Shown: positions 55,777 to 63,879 of the stretch, in pieces | Layout of the letters: each line of letters starts with the position of its first letter | Position numbering within the stretch: the first letter of the stretch is position 1 | Origin: Candidatus Peribacteria bacterium | GTDB lineage: Bacteria; Patescibacteriota; Gracilibacteria; Peribacterales; Peribacteraceae | Length of the DNA stretch: 64,000 bases | Direction: 5' to 3' | Assembly: GCA_009691405.1 (NCBI GenBank) | Contig: SICN01000001.1 | Location: forward strand, 1-64,000 | Translations under genes and position numbers: made by a program | Notes under the pieces: generated by a model | The model's input: the letters and a program-made list of their open reading frames with translations, nothing else | The model's database searches: none | Told to the model about the DNA's origin: nothing

Positions 55777-56484
55777 ATGCGCATCGATATTCTGACACTC
55801 CTCCCCGGGATGTTCGAGGGTCCTCTCACCGAGAGCATCCTGAAGCGTGCTGCAGACTCCGGCGCTCTTGAGCTTCACGTCCACAATATTCGTGACTACT
55901 CGACGATGCGTCACAAGCAGGCAGACGATAAGCCGTACGGCGGGGGAGCGGGGATGCTTCTCATGGCGGAGCCGATCGTTCGATGCATTGAGGCGATAAC
56001 ATGCGAAGGGCAGGAAAGCAGGAAAAGGCAGAAAGGGCAGAAAAGTAGAGACAAAAAATCTTGCGTTTCTGCAACTCCTTACAGAATCTATTTGTCGGCA
56101 GGCGGCAAACGTCTAACGCAGTCGAAAGTCGAAAGACTTGCGAAGAAAGATTGGATCCTTCTTCTTTGCGGACACTACGAAGGCATCGATCAGCGAGTGA
56201 TCGACGGCTGGATCGATGAAGAGATCAGTATCGGTGATTACGTCCTCACGGGCGGAGAAATTCCCGCGATGGTGATTGTCGACAGTGTCGTCCGAAAAAT
56301 CCCCGGCGTGCTCGGGAAAGACGTCTCGGCGGACTTGGACAGTTTCTCCAAAGAGTTCGATCGCAAGCGCGAGTATCCGCAGTACACACGACCGGAGGTG
56401 TTTCGGGATCACAAAGTTCCCGAGGTGCTTCTCTCCGGGAATCACAAGAAGATAGAAGAGTGGAGGGAATCGAAACTCCGGTGA
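55777..56484 (+). CDS. trmD: tRNA (guanine-N1)-methyltransferase
   Basis: MRIDILTLLPGMFEGPL, DKPYGGGAGMLLMAEPI, LLCGHYEGIDQRVID, SIGDYVLTGGEIPAMV. Confidence 0.96.
   Translation: MRIDILTLLPGMFEGPLTESILKRAADSGALELHVHNIRDYSTMRHKQADDKPYGGGAGMLLMAEPIVRCIEAITCEGQESRKRQKGQKSRDKKSCVSATPYRIYLSAGGKRLTQSKVERLAKKDWILLLCGHYEGIDQRVIDGWIDEEISIGDYVLTGGEIPAMVIVDSVVRKIPGVLGKDVSADLDSFSKEFDRKREYPQYTRPEVFRDHKVPEVLLSGNHKKIEEWRESKLR
56008..56046. repeat. In-frame 9-mer-type repeat (gggcaggaa agcaggaaa aggcagaaa gggcagaaa) inside trmD
   Basis: Related 9-mers at 60597-60626; encodes a Gln/Lys/Arg-rich insert GQESRKRQKGQKSRDKK. Confidence 0.7.
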
Positions 56485-56922
56485 TCAGAAGGCAGCAGCA
56501 AGATCCCTCAGGCGTTGTTTGAAACCAACTCGCGTAGGTTTCGTCGTGGCTTCAAGGCTTTTTTGTTTGTGAAATGAAATCTCGCTCCAGAGATGGCGGA
56601 TCATCTGGCTTGCTGCATATCGCGTATCAGGATCGATGATGTGTTCCGGTGGCATCGAAGCAAGCTCCGATGATTTTGCTTCGAGAATGCCAATATTTGC
56701 TCTGTACGGAGGGAAAAGAGACAGTAACTCTTTGTGCGGTGTGTCACATTCCGCCGTAGCTGCTTGCTTGAGCAACACACGCAAATCTCCGATTGTCTTT
56801 GGGATTTTAAACGGTCCGACCAGTATGCATACCTGATCTAGTATTTCATCGTCTGTGGACACAGCCTCTCTTGTCATATCTGCATACTTTTCTTTTTTTA
56901 TTCCATCGACAATAACAATCAC
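56485..56922 (-). CDS. Hypothetical protein
   Basis: 145-aa ORF, no recognised family. Confidence 0.5.
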   Translation of the reverse strand: MIVIVDGIKKEKYADMTREAVSTDDEILDQVCILVGPFKIPKTIGDLRVLLKQAATAECDTPHKELLSLFPPYRANIGILEAKSSELASMPPEHIIDPDTRYAASQMIRHLWSEISFHKQKSLEATTKPTRVGFKQRLRDLAAAF

Positions 56923-57070
56923 GTTCTGTTTTCTTACTCTGTTTCTTTTCTGAACAACACAAGAATTGCAGAGATCAGCGGTTTTTATAGGGAAATTTCT
57001 TTGCTATTTCTATTTTCGAACAGCAAGATTTTCTTGCAATTTTCGATGAATATGATCATCGTTTTCTTCT

Positions 57071-57093
57071 TGGGAGCGGCATGCTTGCCGCGT
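57071..57093. repeat. Single arm of the 14353-14422 palindromic element (tgggagcggcatgcttgccgcgt)
   Basis: Exact reverse complement of 14353-14375. Confidence 0.85.
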
Positions 57094-57103
57094 ATACAGA
57101 TGG

Positions 57104-58018
57104 TCACCGATGAAACTGCTCATGAATCTCTTTCAGCCTTTTATTCGTGAGGTGCGTATAAATTTGTGTTGTCGTGATGCTCGAGTGTCCGAGCATCTCT
57201 TGTACCGAGCGAATGTCTGCGCCGTTTCGAAGAAGTTCTGTCGCGAACGTGTGCCGGAGCGTATGCGGTGTCACTTTCTTCACGAGCCCTGCCTCCCTTG
57301 CCATTTGTCTCACGATGCGTTCGATCGCTTGCGGCTGCAGTCGCCTCTCTTCTCCAAACAAGCTCTTCACGCTTGAGCGATTGGAATTACTGAGGAAGAG
57401 CGGCGTGTAGTTGTCATCGCGTACATCTAGATACTCTCTCAGAAACTGCACGGCCGTTTCCGAGATGAAGACGATGCGTGCCTTTCTTCCTTTCCCGATG
57501 ACGCGGAATTCGCGTGACACCAGATTCACATCTTTGCGATTCAGATTGGAGAGTTCGCTCACGCGGAGTCCGGTGGAGTAGAGCAAATGCAGCAGTGCGA
57601 GATCACGAAGACCGTTCCGCTTCGTGACGTCGATCGATCGAAACATCGCCTCGAGTTCTTCTCTCGCAAGTACTTCCACCTGGCGTCCCGGGACCTTTGG
57701 CAGTTCGATTTTCTCCGGGGAGAGTGTTTGGATATCGTTTTTCTGCAGGTGCTTGAGCATCGCTCGAAGTGCGATCAGGTGATATTGCTGCGTCTTGATG
57801 TCGAGCGTCACGCCCTGCCCGACGATGGGTGTGCGGTGCAGATGCAGACGGTAATCGCGGATGAGATCACCTGTGATTCTGGAGACATCAGTTTTCGCTT
57901 TCGCGAAGCGCTCGAAACGCCGCAGATAATGGCTGTAGTTCTCCACGGTCTTCTTGCTCTGATACTTGCCTACCTCGCAGTGCGTGAGGAAGTCGTAGAT
58001 GGCGTCACGGAGGAGCAT
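57104..58018 (-). CDS. Tyrosine recombinase, XerC/XerD type
   Basis: STGLRVSELSNLNRKDV, VIGKGRKARIVFIS, TPHTLRHTFATELLRNGADIRSVQEMLGHSSITTTQIYTHL. Confidence 0.96.
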   Translation of the reverse strand: MLLRDAIYDFLTHCEVGKYQSKKTVENYSHYLRRFERFAKAKTDVSRITGDLIRDYRLHLHRTPIVGQGVTLDIKTQQYHLIALRAMLKHLQKNDIQTLSPEKIELPKVPGRQVEVLAREELEAMFRSIDVTKRNGLRDLALLHLLYSTGLRVSELSNLNRKDVNLVSREFRVIGKGRKARIVFISETAVQFLREYLDVRDDNYTPLFLSNSNRSSVKSLFGEERRLQPQAIERIVRQMAREAGLVKKVTPHTLRHTFATELLRNGADIRSVQEMLGHSSITTTQIYTHLTNKRLKEIHEQFHR

Positions 58019-58036
58019 GATGAGAGAATACGCTTG

Positions 58037-58741
58037 TTACTTCCGGAGCGCTGCTTCGATTCTTTCCTGCAATTCTTCTTTCTCAAACAATCCGAGCCAG
58101 GAGTCCGAGCCGAGGGTGAAGAACGGAACGCGTTCCACTCCGTACTCTTCCGATGTTTTCCGGTTTCCTTCGAGCAGGTTTTTCTTTGCGACACACCGTG
58201 TGAGTTTCTGAAGATTCAGCCCGATAATATTTGCGAATTTCTTCCTATCAACCGCGCGAATGTCATGCGTGGCGAGCCACTCGTCCGCTTCCGGAAATTT
58301 TTCTTGCTCAGCTGCACATATCGCAAGTCTTGCTGCGTTCTCTCCGTCCGCCGTCATCGGAACGAACACGAGTGCAATTGCCATCGATCCTTCTTCAGCC
58401 TGCTTTTTGATCCACGGCAGATCATTCGTGATGAATTGCCTGCAGTATGCGCAATCGTAATCGGAAAAAACGATCAGACGGTGCCGACTTTGGGTTTCCC
58501 CCATCACGATCGTGCCGCTTGCCGTGATGATTACCGGGAGAATGCTGCCACTCCTCTCGGATACTTCCAGACTGTCGGTTGTCACTGGTGTCTTCTCGTT
58601 TGGAGATTCTACGAGCGTACTTTGAGGCATGCTGTCACTCCTCGTGATCGGTTCCTCCTGGGCAGGAGGGGTGGGAGCAGCCGTGCATGCACCCAGAAGC
58701 ATGACTGCTACAAGTGCCTTGAACCAAGAATGAGGACGCAT
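58037..58741 (-). CDS. DsbA-like thioredoxin-fold lipoprotein
   Basis: Lipobox LLGAC; VFSDYDCAYCRQF; VERVPFFTLG (cis-Pro loop). Confidence 0.85.
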   Translation of the reverse strand: MRPHSWFKALVAVMLLGACTAAPTPPAQEEPITRSDSMPQSTLVESPNEKTPVTTDSLEVSERSGSILPVIITASGTIVMGETQSRHRLIVFSDYDCAYCRQFITNDLPWIKKQAEEGSMAIALVFVPMTADGENAARLAICAAEQEKFPEADEWLATHDIRAVDRKKFANIIGLNLQKLTRCVAKKNLLEGNRKTSEEYGVERVPFFTLGSDSWLGLFEKEELQERIEAALRK

Positions 58742-58782
58742 CGTGTTTCATTCTGATGCCTTTCTCTGGATAATGAAACCCT

Positions 58783-59517
58783 ATGGTTGCCCGTGTGTTC
58801 ATTCTTGGCGTTCCCGTCGACTCCGTCACGCTTGCGGAGGCTACGAAGCGAATTCGAGAAATGTTGCGTTCTGACTTTCAGCATCACATCCTCACGCCGA
58901 ACCCCGAGATGATTGTTGCTGCAAAATTCGATCCGGAATTTTTATCGGTGCTGCAATCATCCTCACTCAATGTCCCCGACGGCTTTGGTCTTCTTCTGGC
59001 TTCGCGATATCTTGGTTCCGCTCTTTTGGAACGCGTTTCGGGTGTCGACCTCCTCGTCGAACTATGCCTTCACGCCGATAGACCAGTGTTCTTCCTCGGT
59101 GCCGCACCGGGAGTCGCAGCATCGGCTGCACATGTTCTTCAGAAACAAAATGCCGCACTGATGATTGCAGGAACATATGCCGGTACTCCTGATTCAGCTG
59201 AGGAAGACGCAATTCTCTCGCGGATCAATGCAAGTGGTGCGAAGCTGCTCTTTGTTGCGTATGGTGCTCCCGTGCAGGATCTCTGGATTGCGAGGAACCT
59301 GAAGCGCATGCCGAACATACGCGTCGCGATGGGTGTCGGAGGATCGTTTGATTTTCTCGCGGGTATCCAGAAAAGAGCTCCCGTGTTTTTGCAAACGCTC
59401 GGTTTGGAATGGCTCTGGAGACTTGCGCAAGAACCGAGACGCATCGGTCGAATCTTCACTGCAGTGATTGTATTTTCTCTCCTAGTCCTCTTCTCGCGCC
59501 GACGAAGGGGTATCTGA
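58783..59517 (+). CDS. WecG/TagA/CpsF (GT26) family glycosyltransferase
   Basis: ILTPNPEMIVAAKFD, VPDGFGLLLASRYLG, PVFFLGAAPGVA, ALGLEWLWRLAQEPRRI-type C-terminus. Confidence 0.93.
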   Translation: MVARVFILGVPVDSVTLAEATKRIREMLRSDFQHHILTPNPEMIVAAKFDPEFLSVLQSSSLNVPDGFGLLLASRYLGSALLERVSGVDLLVELCLHADRPVFFLGAAPGVAASAAHVLQKQNAALMIAGTYAGTPDSAEEDAILSRINASGAKLLFVAYGAPVQDLWIARNLKRMPNIRVAMGVGGSFDFLAGIQKRAPVFLQTLGLEWLWRLAQEPRRIGRIFTAVIVFSLLVLFSRRRRGI

Positions 59518-59880
59518 TCCGTACAGTTTCACGAACTCGGAGAGAGTCCAGGTCCTTGGACTTGGATCAAATTTCAATTTCACAAGGTAATCGTTCTCGT
59601 CATTCGTCTGCACGTGATACGCATACACAGCTTTCTGTCCGTCAGGAGCATCTTCTTTTCGCAGAAATCGTATGTCACTGATGTGAACATCTTCTTTGAG
59701 TTTCAGTTCCACGAGAGCAATAACGGTGATTTCTTTCGGCTCATTCAAGGAGACCGCGCCCTTCAGATTGAGCGTGCTTCTGCCAAGAGCGGAAGCCAGG
59801 ATCACAACCAGAATCGAGAGGATCACCGAGACGATCAGCGAAGGCTTAAAATGTCTGTGTTTGAAGTGTTCGATATCCAT
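59482..59880 (-). CDS. Hypothetical single-TM protein
   Basis: 132 aa, N-terminal TM then beta-rich domain; overlaps the 3' end of the convergent GT26 gene. Confidence 0.5.
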   Translation of the reverse strand: MDIEHFKHRHFKPSLIVSVILSILVVILASALGRSTLNLKGAVSLNEPKEITVIALVELKLKEDVHISDIRFLRKEDAPDGQKAVYAYHVQTNDENDYLVKLKFDPSPRTWTLSEFVKLYGSDTPSSAREED

Positions 59881-59927
59881 TTCTCCTTATTATACACGAA
59901 TTTCTTCCGTAATGCTACGATAGGGAC

Positions 59928-60596
59928 ATGTCGACACTCGTCCTTATCCGTCACGGTCAATCGCAGTGGAATCTGGAGAACAGATTCACGGGATGGACCG
60001 ATGTAGCGCTTACAGAGCGAGGTCGTGAGGATGCGCTCCGGACTGCGGATGTTCTCCGTGACGTTCGTTTCGATCTTGCCTTCACATCGCGTTTGCAGCG
60101 GGCATCGGTCACGCTCGATATCATTTTGAAAGCACTGAAACAGCAGACACTGCCGATGGTCGCCGATTCGGCACTCAACGAGAGGCACTACGGTGATTTG
60201 CAGGGACTGAATAAAGCCGAGACTGCGGCGAAGTACGGGCAGGAAAAAGTGTTGCAATGGCGCAGAAGTTACGACATTCCGCCGCCGAACGGCGAGAGCA
60301 TCGCCGACACGGCGAAGCGCGCACTCCCGTTCTTCCGCTACACAATCCTGCCGCTGGTTCAGAGCGGGAAAAATGTGATCGTGACGGCATCAGGGAACAG
60401 CCTCCGTCCCATCATCCAATTTCTTGATCAGCTCGACGACGAGACGACAGCAGCGATGGAGGTCGGTCTCTGCACGCCGTTCATCTATACGTTCGAGGGA
60501 GAGAAACTTGTGCGCAAGGAAAAGAGAGAAGTTCCGGGAATCGTGACTCTTGGTGCATCGCAGACTGCTCAGAAAGTTGAAGAGGGGAGGGTGTAG
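59928..60596 (+). CDS. gpmA: 2,3-bisphosphoglycerate-dependent phosphoglycerate mutase-like
   Basis: LVLIRHGQSQWNLENRFTGWTDVALTERG, LNERHYGDLQGLNKAETA; SGNSLR where HGNSLR is expected. Confidence 0.9.
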   Translation: MSTLVLIRHGQSQWNLENRFTGWTDVALTERGREDALRTADVLRDVRFDLAFTSRLQRASVTLDIILKALKQQTLPMVADSALNERHYGDLQGLNKAETAAKYGQEKVLQWRRSYDIPPPNGESIADTAKRALPFFRYTILPLVQSGKNVIVTASGNSLRPIIQFLDQLDDETTAAMEVGLCTPFIYTFEGEKLVRKEKREVPGIVTLGASQTAQKVEEGRV

Positions 60597-60626
60597 GGGA
60601 TGGCAGAAATGGCAGGAAGGGCAGAA
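60597..60626. repeat. 9-bp-period repeat (ggcagaaat ggcaggaag ggcagaagc) after gpmA
   Basis: Related to the in-frame repeat in trmD. Confidence 0.65.
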
Positions 60627-60667
60627 GCGTGTTTTCATTCATCCGATCCTCTACAATCAGGGTGTTC

Positions 60668-61981
60668 ATGAGTCAAATCACGTATTCCAGACCGGATTTC
60701 TTCGATGCAGTGGCGGCATTGCCGCAGGAGCATGTTCATATCATCCTGATTGCGACGAAGCCCGATATCATCAAGCAGATTCCACTCTACAAGGAGCTGA
60801 AGACACGCGGGCACGCGGTGCTTCTTGGACACACGGGGCAACATTACGACGAAAATCTGAGCGGTGGAATGCTCAAGGAATTCGGCGTGGAACCGGATTT
60901 CAATTTGAATGTTCGCGGAAGCATGTACGAAGTGGTGAGCCGGATCATCGAGCGGTTCGGTTTTGTGGTCGGAGAGATGAAAGCAAAAAACAAAATCGTG
61001 ATTCCCTACGTGCATGGCGACACGACGACGGCGATGGCGGCAAGCAATGCGGGCTACTGTCACGGGTTTGCATCGGTGCATGTTGAGGCGGGGATACGCA
61101 CGCTCACTCCGAATTACAAGAAAGGCGATATGATGGATATTGGTGAGTGGCGAAAATTTCTCATGCAACGTAAGAACTGGGAGTGTGGCAGCCAGGAGCC
61201 GTATCCGGAGCAGTTCAATACACGCTGCAGTGAGGCTGCAACCGGTGTGCATCTTGCCCCTGTGGAACTCGATCGCGAATTCTTGGTTTCGGAAGGATAT
61301 GCAGACGATAGGATTTTTGTTGTCGGGAATTCCGTTGTGGATGCCCTTCGACTCGCTCCACTCGCTCAGGGTCTTCGACGACCAGTTTTCGAGAAATATC
61401 CGGTGCTTGAGGACGGTGACTTCGTTCGGTTTTGCATTCATCGACGGGAAAATTGTCTCTCTGAAAAACGTTTCCGTGCAATCTACGATGCGATGAAATC
61501 CCTCATCGAATCGGGTCGTACGGTTCTTCTCATCAGCATGATCCAGACCAATCTCGCCTTCGAGCGTTTCGGACTCAAGACGGAAGTCGAGGCACTTGCA
61601 AAGAAGCACAAGAACTTCATTCTCTCACCTGTATGGTCAGAGTACGGCGATGTCGTCGCGGCGATGAGCAAAGCTTCCGTCTGTGCGACCGACTCGGGTT
61701 CGATGCAGGAAGAGATGAATGCACTCTCCGTGCCGTGCGTTACCCTACGTTTCGGCTCAGACAGAAGCGAATCGGCGATCAACGGTGGTAATATTATTGC
61801 TCCGCCCGTCGATGCGAAGATGATTCAGAAGACGATCGAGTACGCATGGAATAATCAGGAGATGCGTAGCGCTAAAAAGATCTACGGAACAGGTGTCAGC
61901 AGCAAGTGCATCGATGCTGTGGAGAGTGTGCTGAAGACAGGAAATGTTTTCCGGAGTGAGGAGGAAAGGCTTCGGATGTGA
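60668..61981 (+). CDS. Divergent UDP-GlcNAc 2-epimerase-like protein
   Basis: HTGQHYDENLSGGMLKEF, VHGDTTTAMAASNAGY, VHVEAGIRTLTP, CIHRREN, TDSGSMQEEMNAL; extra insert after EAGIRTL. Confidence 0.85.
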   Translation: MSQITYSRPDFFDAVAALPQEHVHIILIATKPDIIKQIPLYKELKTRGHAVLLGHTGQHYDENLSGGMLKEFGVEPDFNLNVRGSMYEVVSRIIERFGFVVGEMKAKNKIVIPYVHGDTTTAMAASNAGYCHGFASVHVEAGIRTLTPNYKKGDMMDIGEWRKFLMQRKNWECGSQEPYPEQFNTRCSEAATGVHLAPVELDREFLVSEGYADDRIFVVGNSVVDALRLAPLAQGLRRPVFEKYPVLEDGDFVRFCIHRRENCLSEKRFRAIYDAMKSLIESGRTVLLISMIQTNLAFERFGLKTEVEALAKKHKNFILSPVWSEYGDVVAAMSKASVCATDSGSMQEEMNALSVPCVTLRFGSDRSESAINGGNIIAPPVDAKMIQKTIEYAWNNQEMRSAKKIYGTGVSSKCIDAVESVLKTGNVFRSEEERLRM

Positions 61982-61995
61982 TACACTTCGCCGCT

Positions 61996-62363
61996 ATGGA
62001 GCAGATCTCCGGTCAGCCATCGGTTATCGATTTCGATAGATTGCTTGAAGAAATGCGAGACATGGACGATCGAAACCGATTAGGGAATTGTTGTCGGGTG
62101 ACGGACCATCCGAGGAGGAATTGACCGACATGGTTGATCGTTCGCGTGCGTTTGCAACGTCGGCGGAGCACACATCGAATATTGCGCTTCTGCAGCAGAT
62201 TGCCAGAGTCCGCGTGCTTGCCAACACGTTGGGAATCAGAGCACTTCTTCTCGAGATGTTCAGAGATGACAATGATCGCGGTCGAGACGACGAGAATCCT
62301 TTCCCGATGCGACCGAATCATCCGCGCGGCGTTCGTAGTCTTTTCCCTGTGCTTGCGGCGTGA
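61996..62363 (+). pseudogene. Possible frameshifted small gene (MEQISGQPSVIDFDRLLEEMRDMDDRN... / ...RELLSGDGPSEEELTDMVDRSRAFATS...)
   Basis: Two overlapping frames with coherent acidic helical composition abut near 62060-62090. Confidence 0.4.
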
Positions 62364-62391
62364 GTTCTCACTCCGTTGTACACTGCTGAGC

Positions 62392-63879
62392 ATGACCTTT
62401 CAGCACACTCGTGAACGGCTCACGCTTTTGCTTCTTGCACTGCTGCCATTTCATGCTTTTTTAGTGACGGTTTTGACTCGGGTGATCGCAGGACCGGGTC
62501 ATGCACCGCTTCCCGAACTCGCGGTGTGGAAAGAGGCGATTCTTGGATTGATTCTCATCCTTGCATTCGTAGAACTTGTGAAGAAACGAACGATACCGGT
62601 CGCAGATGTCATCGATTGCATCATCCTTTCGCTTGGTTTTGTTGCATTGGCACTTCGGCTGATGCATCACCAATCGGCAACAGTGTTTGCGTTCGGTTTT
62701 AAGTACGACTTGCTTCCACTCATTGCTTTCATCCTCCTCCGCCGAGTCAACTGGTCTGACGAATTCCACACAACGCTTCTTCGACTGCTGCTCCTGGTCG
62801 GTTGCATTGTCGCAGCGTACGGCATCGTTGCCGAATTTCTCCCGCTCCGATTTTTCGTCTGGCTTGGCTACTCCGATCTGCATTCTCTATACGTCGCAAA
62901 CGGTCCGCTTGCAGCATTTCAGGAACTTGAAGGCGGGATGATGCGACGAGCGCAGAGCAGTATGAGCGGGCCGAATCAGTTGGGGCTTTGGCTGTTGATT
63001 CCTCTTGGGGTGTTGCTTGGAGGAAAGAATGTCGGAGAAGAAATGAGCGGGAAACGCATAGCAATCGGTGTGTTGTTGCTTTTGGCACTGATGCTCAGTT
63101 TTTCCCGTGCTGCCTGGATCGCAGCAGCGGTGATGATCATCTTTGCATTCGCCAGATCAACGAGTGCTCTGCATTGTCGTAAACTTTACGTCGTGATTCT
63201 TGGGTTCTTGGCATGCTTCGGCATTGCAGTCACTCTTCTGTTTCCATCAGTTTTTTTCCGCTTCCAGTCTTCATCCGATCACATCCGAAAACCCGTCGAA
63301 GCAATCAGGATAATGATGGATCATCCATTCGGTCTCGGTCTCGGTACGGCAGGACCCGCGAGCAATCGTTTTAGTGATACGTGCGTGAAACTTCCGAAAG
63401 ATTCCGACTGGTCGTGGGCAAAGGATCGGCAGGATCTCTGCGTGTTTGTCGATGGCAATCAAGTCCAGCCTTCGCTCCCGTCGGGGGAGCTACGGCCGGC
63501 AGGCCAGCCTTCCGCCCGTGCGTGCTCCTGTCCGCTTCTCACCGAGAACTGGTATCTGCAGATTGGCGTCGAGCTCGGATGGATTGGATTGATTCTGAGC
63601 TTGTTGTTGCCAATTTTTATCTTGAGACAATTGATAATTGAAAATGGAAAATTGAAAATAAATGTGGAATTATCAATTATCAATTATCAATTATCAATTT
63701 TTCTGGGTCTCTCTCTTGCTGCTCTCTTTTTACATGCATTCGAGGACAGCGCGGTTGCGTACACGGTTTGGGTGCTGCTTGCGTCTGCTTTTGCTACACT
63801 TCACCCATGTCATCGCCTTCTCAGCCGATCGCAGGGTCCATCGTCATCCTCGACTTCGGCGGACAGTACGCGCATCTGA
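62392..63879 (+). CDS. O-antigen ligase / polymerase (WaaL-Wzy-like) membrane protein
   Basis: Many TMs; RAQSSMSGPNQLGLWLLIPLG, LSFSRAAWIAAAVMI, NWYLQIGVELGWIGLILSL. Confidence 0.88.
   Translation: MTFQHTRERLTLLLLALLPFHAFLVTVLTRVIAGPGHAPLPELAVWKEAILGLILILAFVELVKKRTIPVADVIDCIILSLGFVALALRLMHHQSATVFAFGFKYDLLPLIAFILLRRVNWSDEFHTTLLRLLLLVGCIVAAYGIVAEFLPLRFFVWLGYSDLHSLYVANGPLAAFQELEGGMMRRAQSSMSGPNQLGLWLLIPLGVLLGGKNVGEEMSGKRIAIGVLLLLALMLSFSRAAWIAAAVMIIFAFARSTSALHCRKLYVVILGFLACFGIAVTLLFPSVFFRFQSSSDHIRKPVEAIRIMMDHPFGLGLGTAGPASNRFSDTCVKLPKDSDWSWAKDRQDLCVFVDGNQVQPSLPSGELRPAGQPSARACSCPLLTENWYLQIGVELGWIGLILSLLLPIFILRQLIIENGKLKINVELSIINYQLSIFLGLSLAALFLHAFEDSAVAYTVWVLLASAFATLHPCHRLLSRSQGPSSSSTSADSTRI
63465..63510. 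repeat. In-frame mini-repeat (ccagccttcgctcccgtcgggggagctacggccggcaggccagcc) in O-antigen ligase
   Basis: Shares cores with elements at 13276 and 44194; translated QPSLPSGELRPAGQPS. Confidence 0.7.
63627..63700. repeat. In-frame heptad inverted array in O-antigen ligase (4 x TTGAAAA-like, spacer, 4 x TCAATTA)
   Basis: ttgataa ttgaaaa tggaaaa ttgaaaa taaatgt ggaatta tcaatta tcaatta tcaatta tcaattt. Confidence 0.85.

Noticed and set aside
57104-58018. Recombinase as marker of an integrated element
   Set aside because: Catalytic residues and size fit a housekeeping Xer protein; no att-like repeats or phage genes nearby.
60635-61609. 324-aa minus ORF
   Set aside because: Antisense to the 2-epimerase-like gene; no recognisable motifs.
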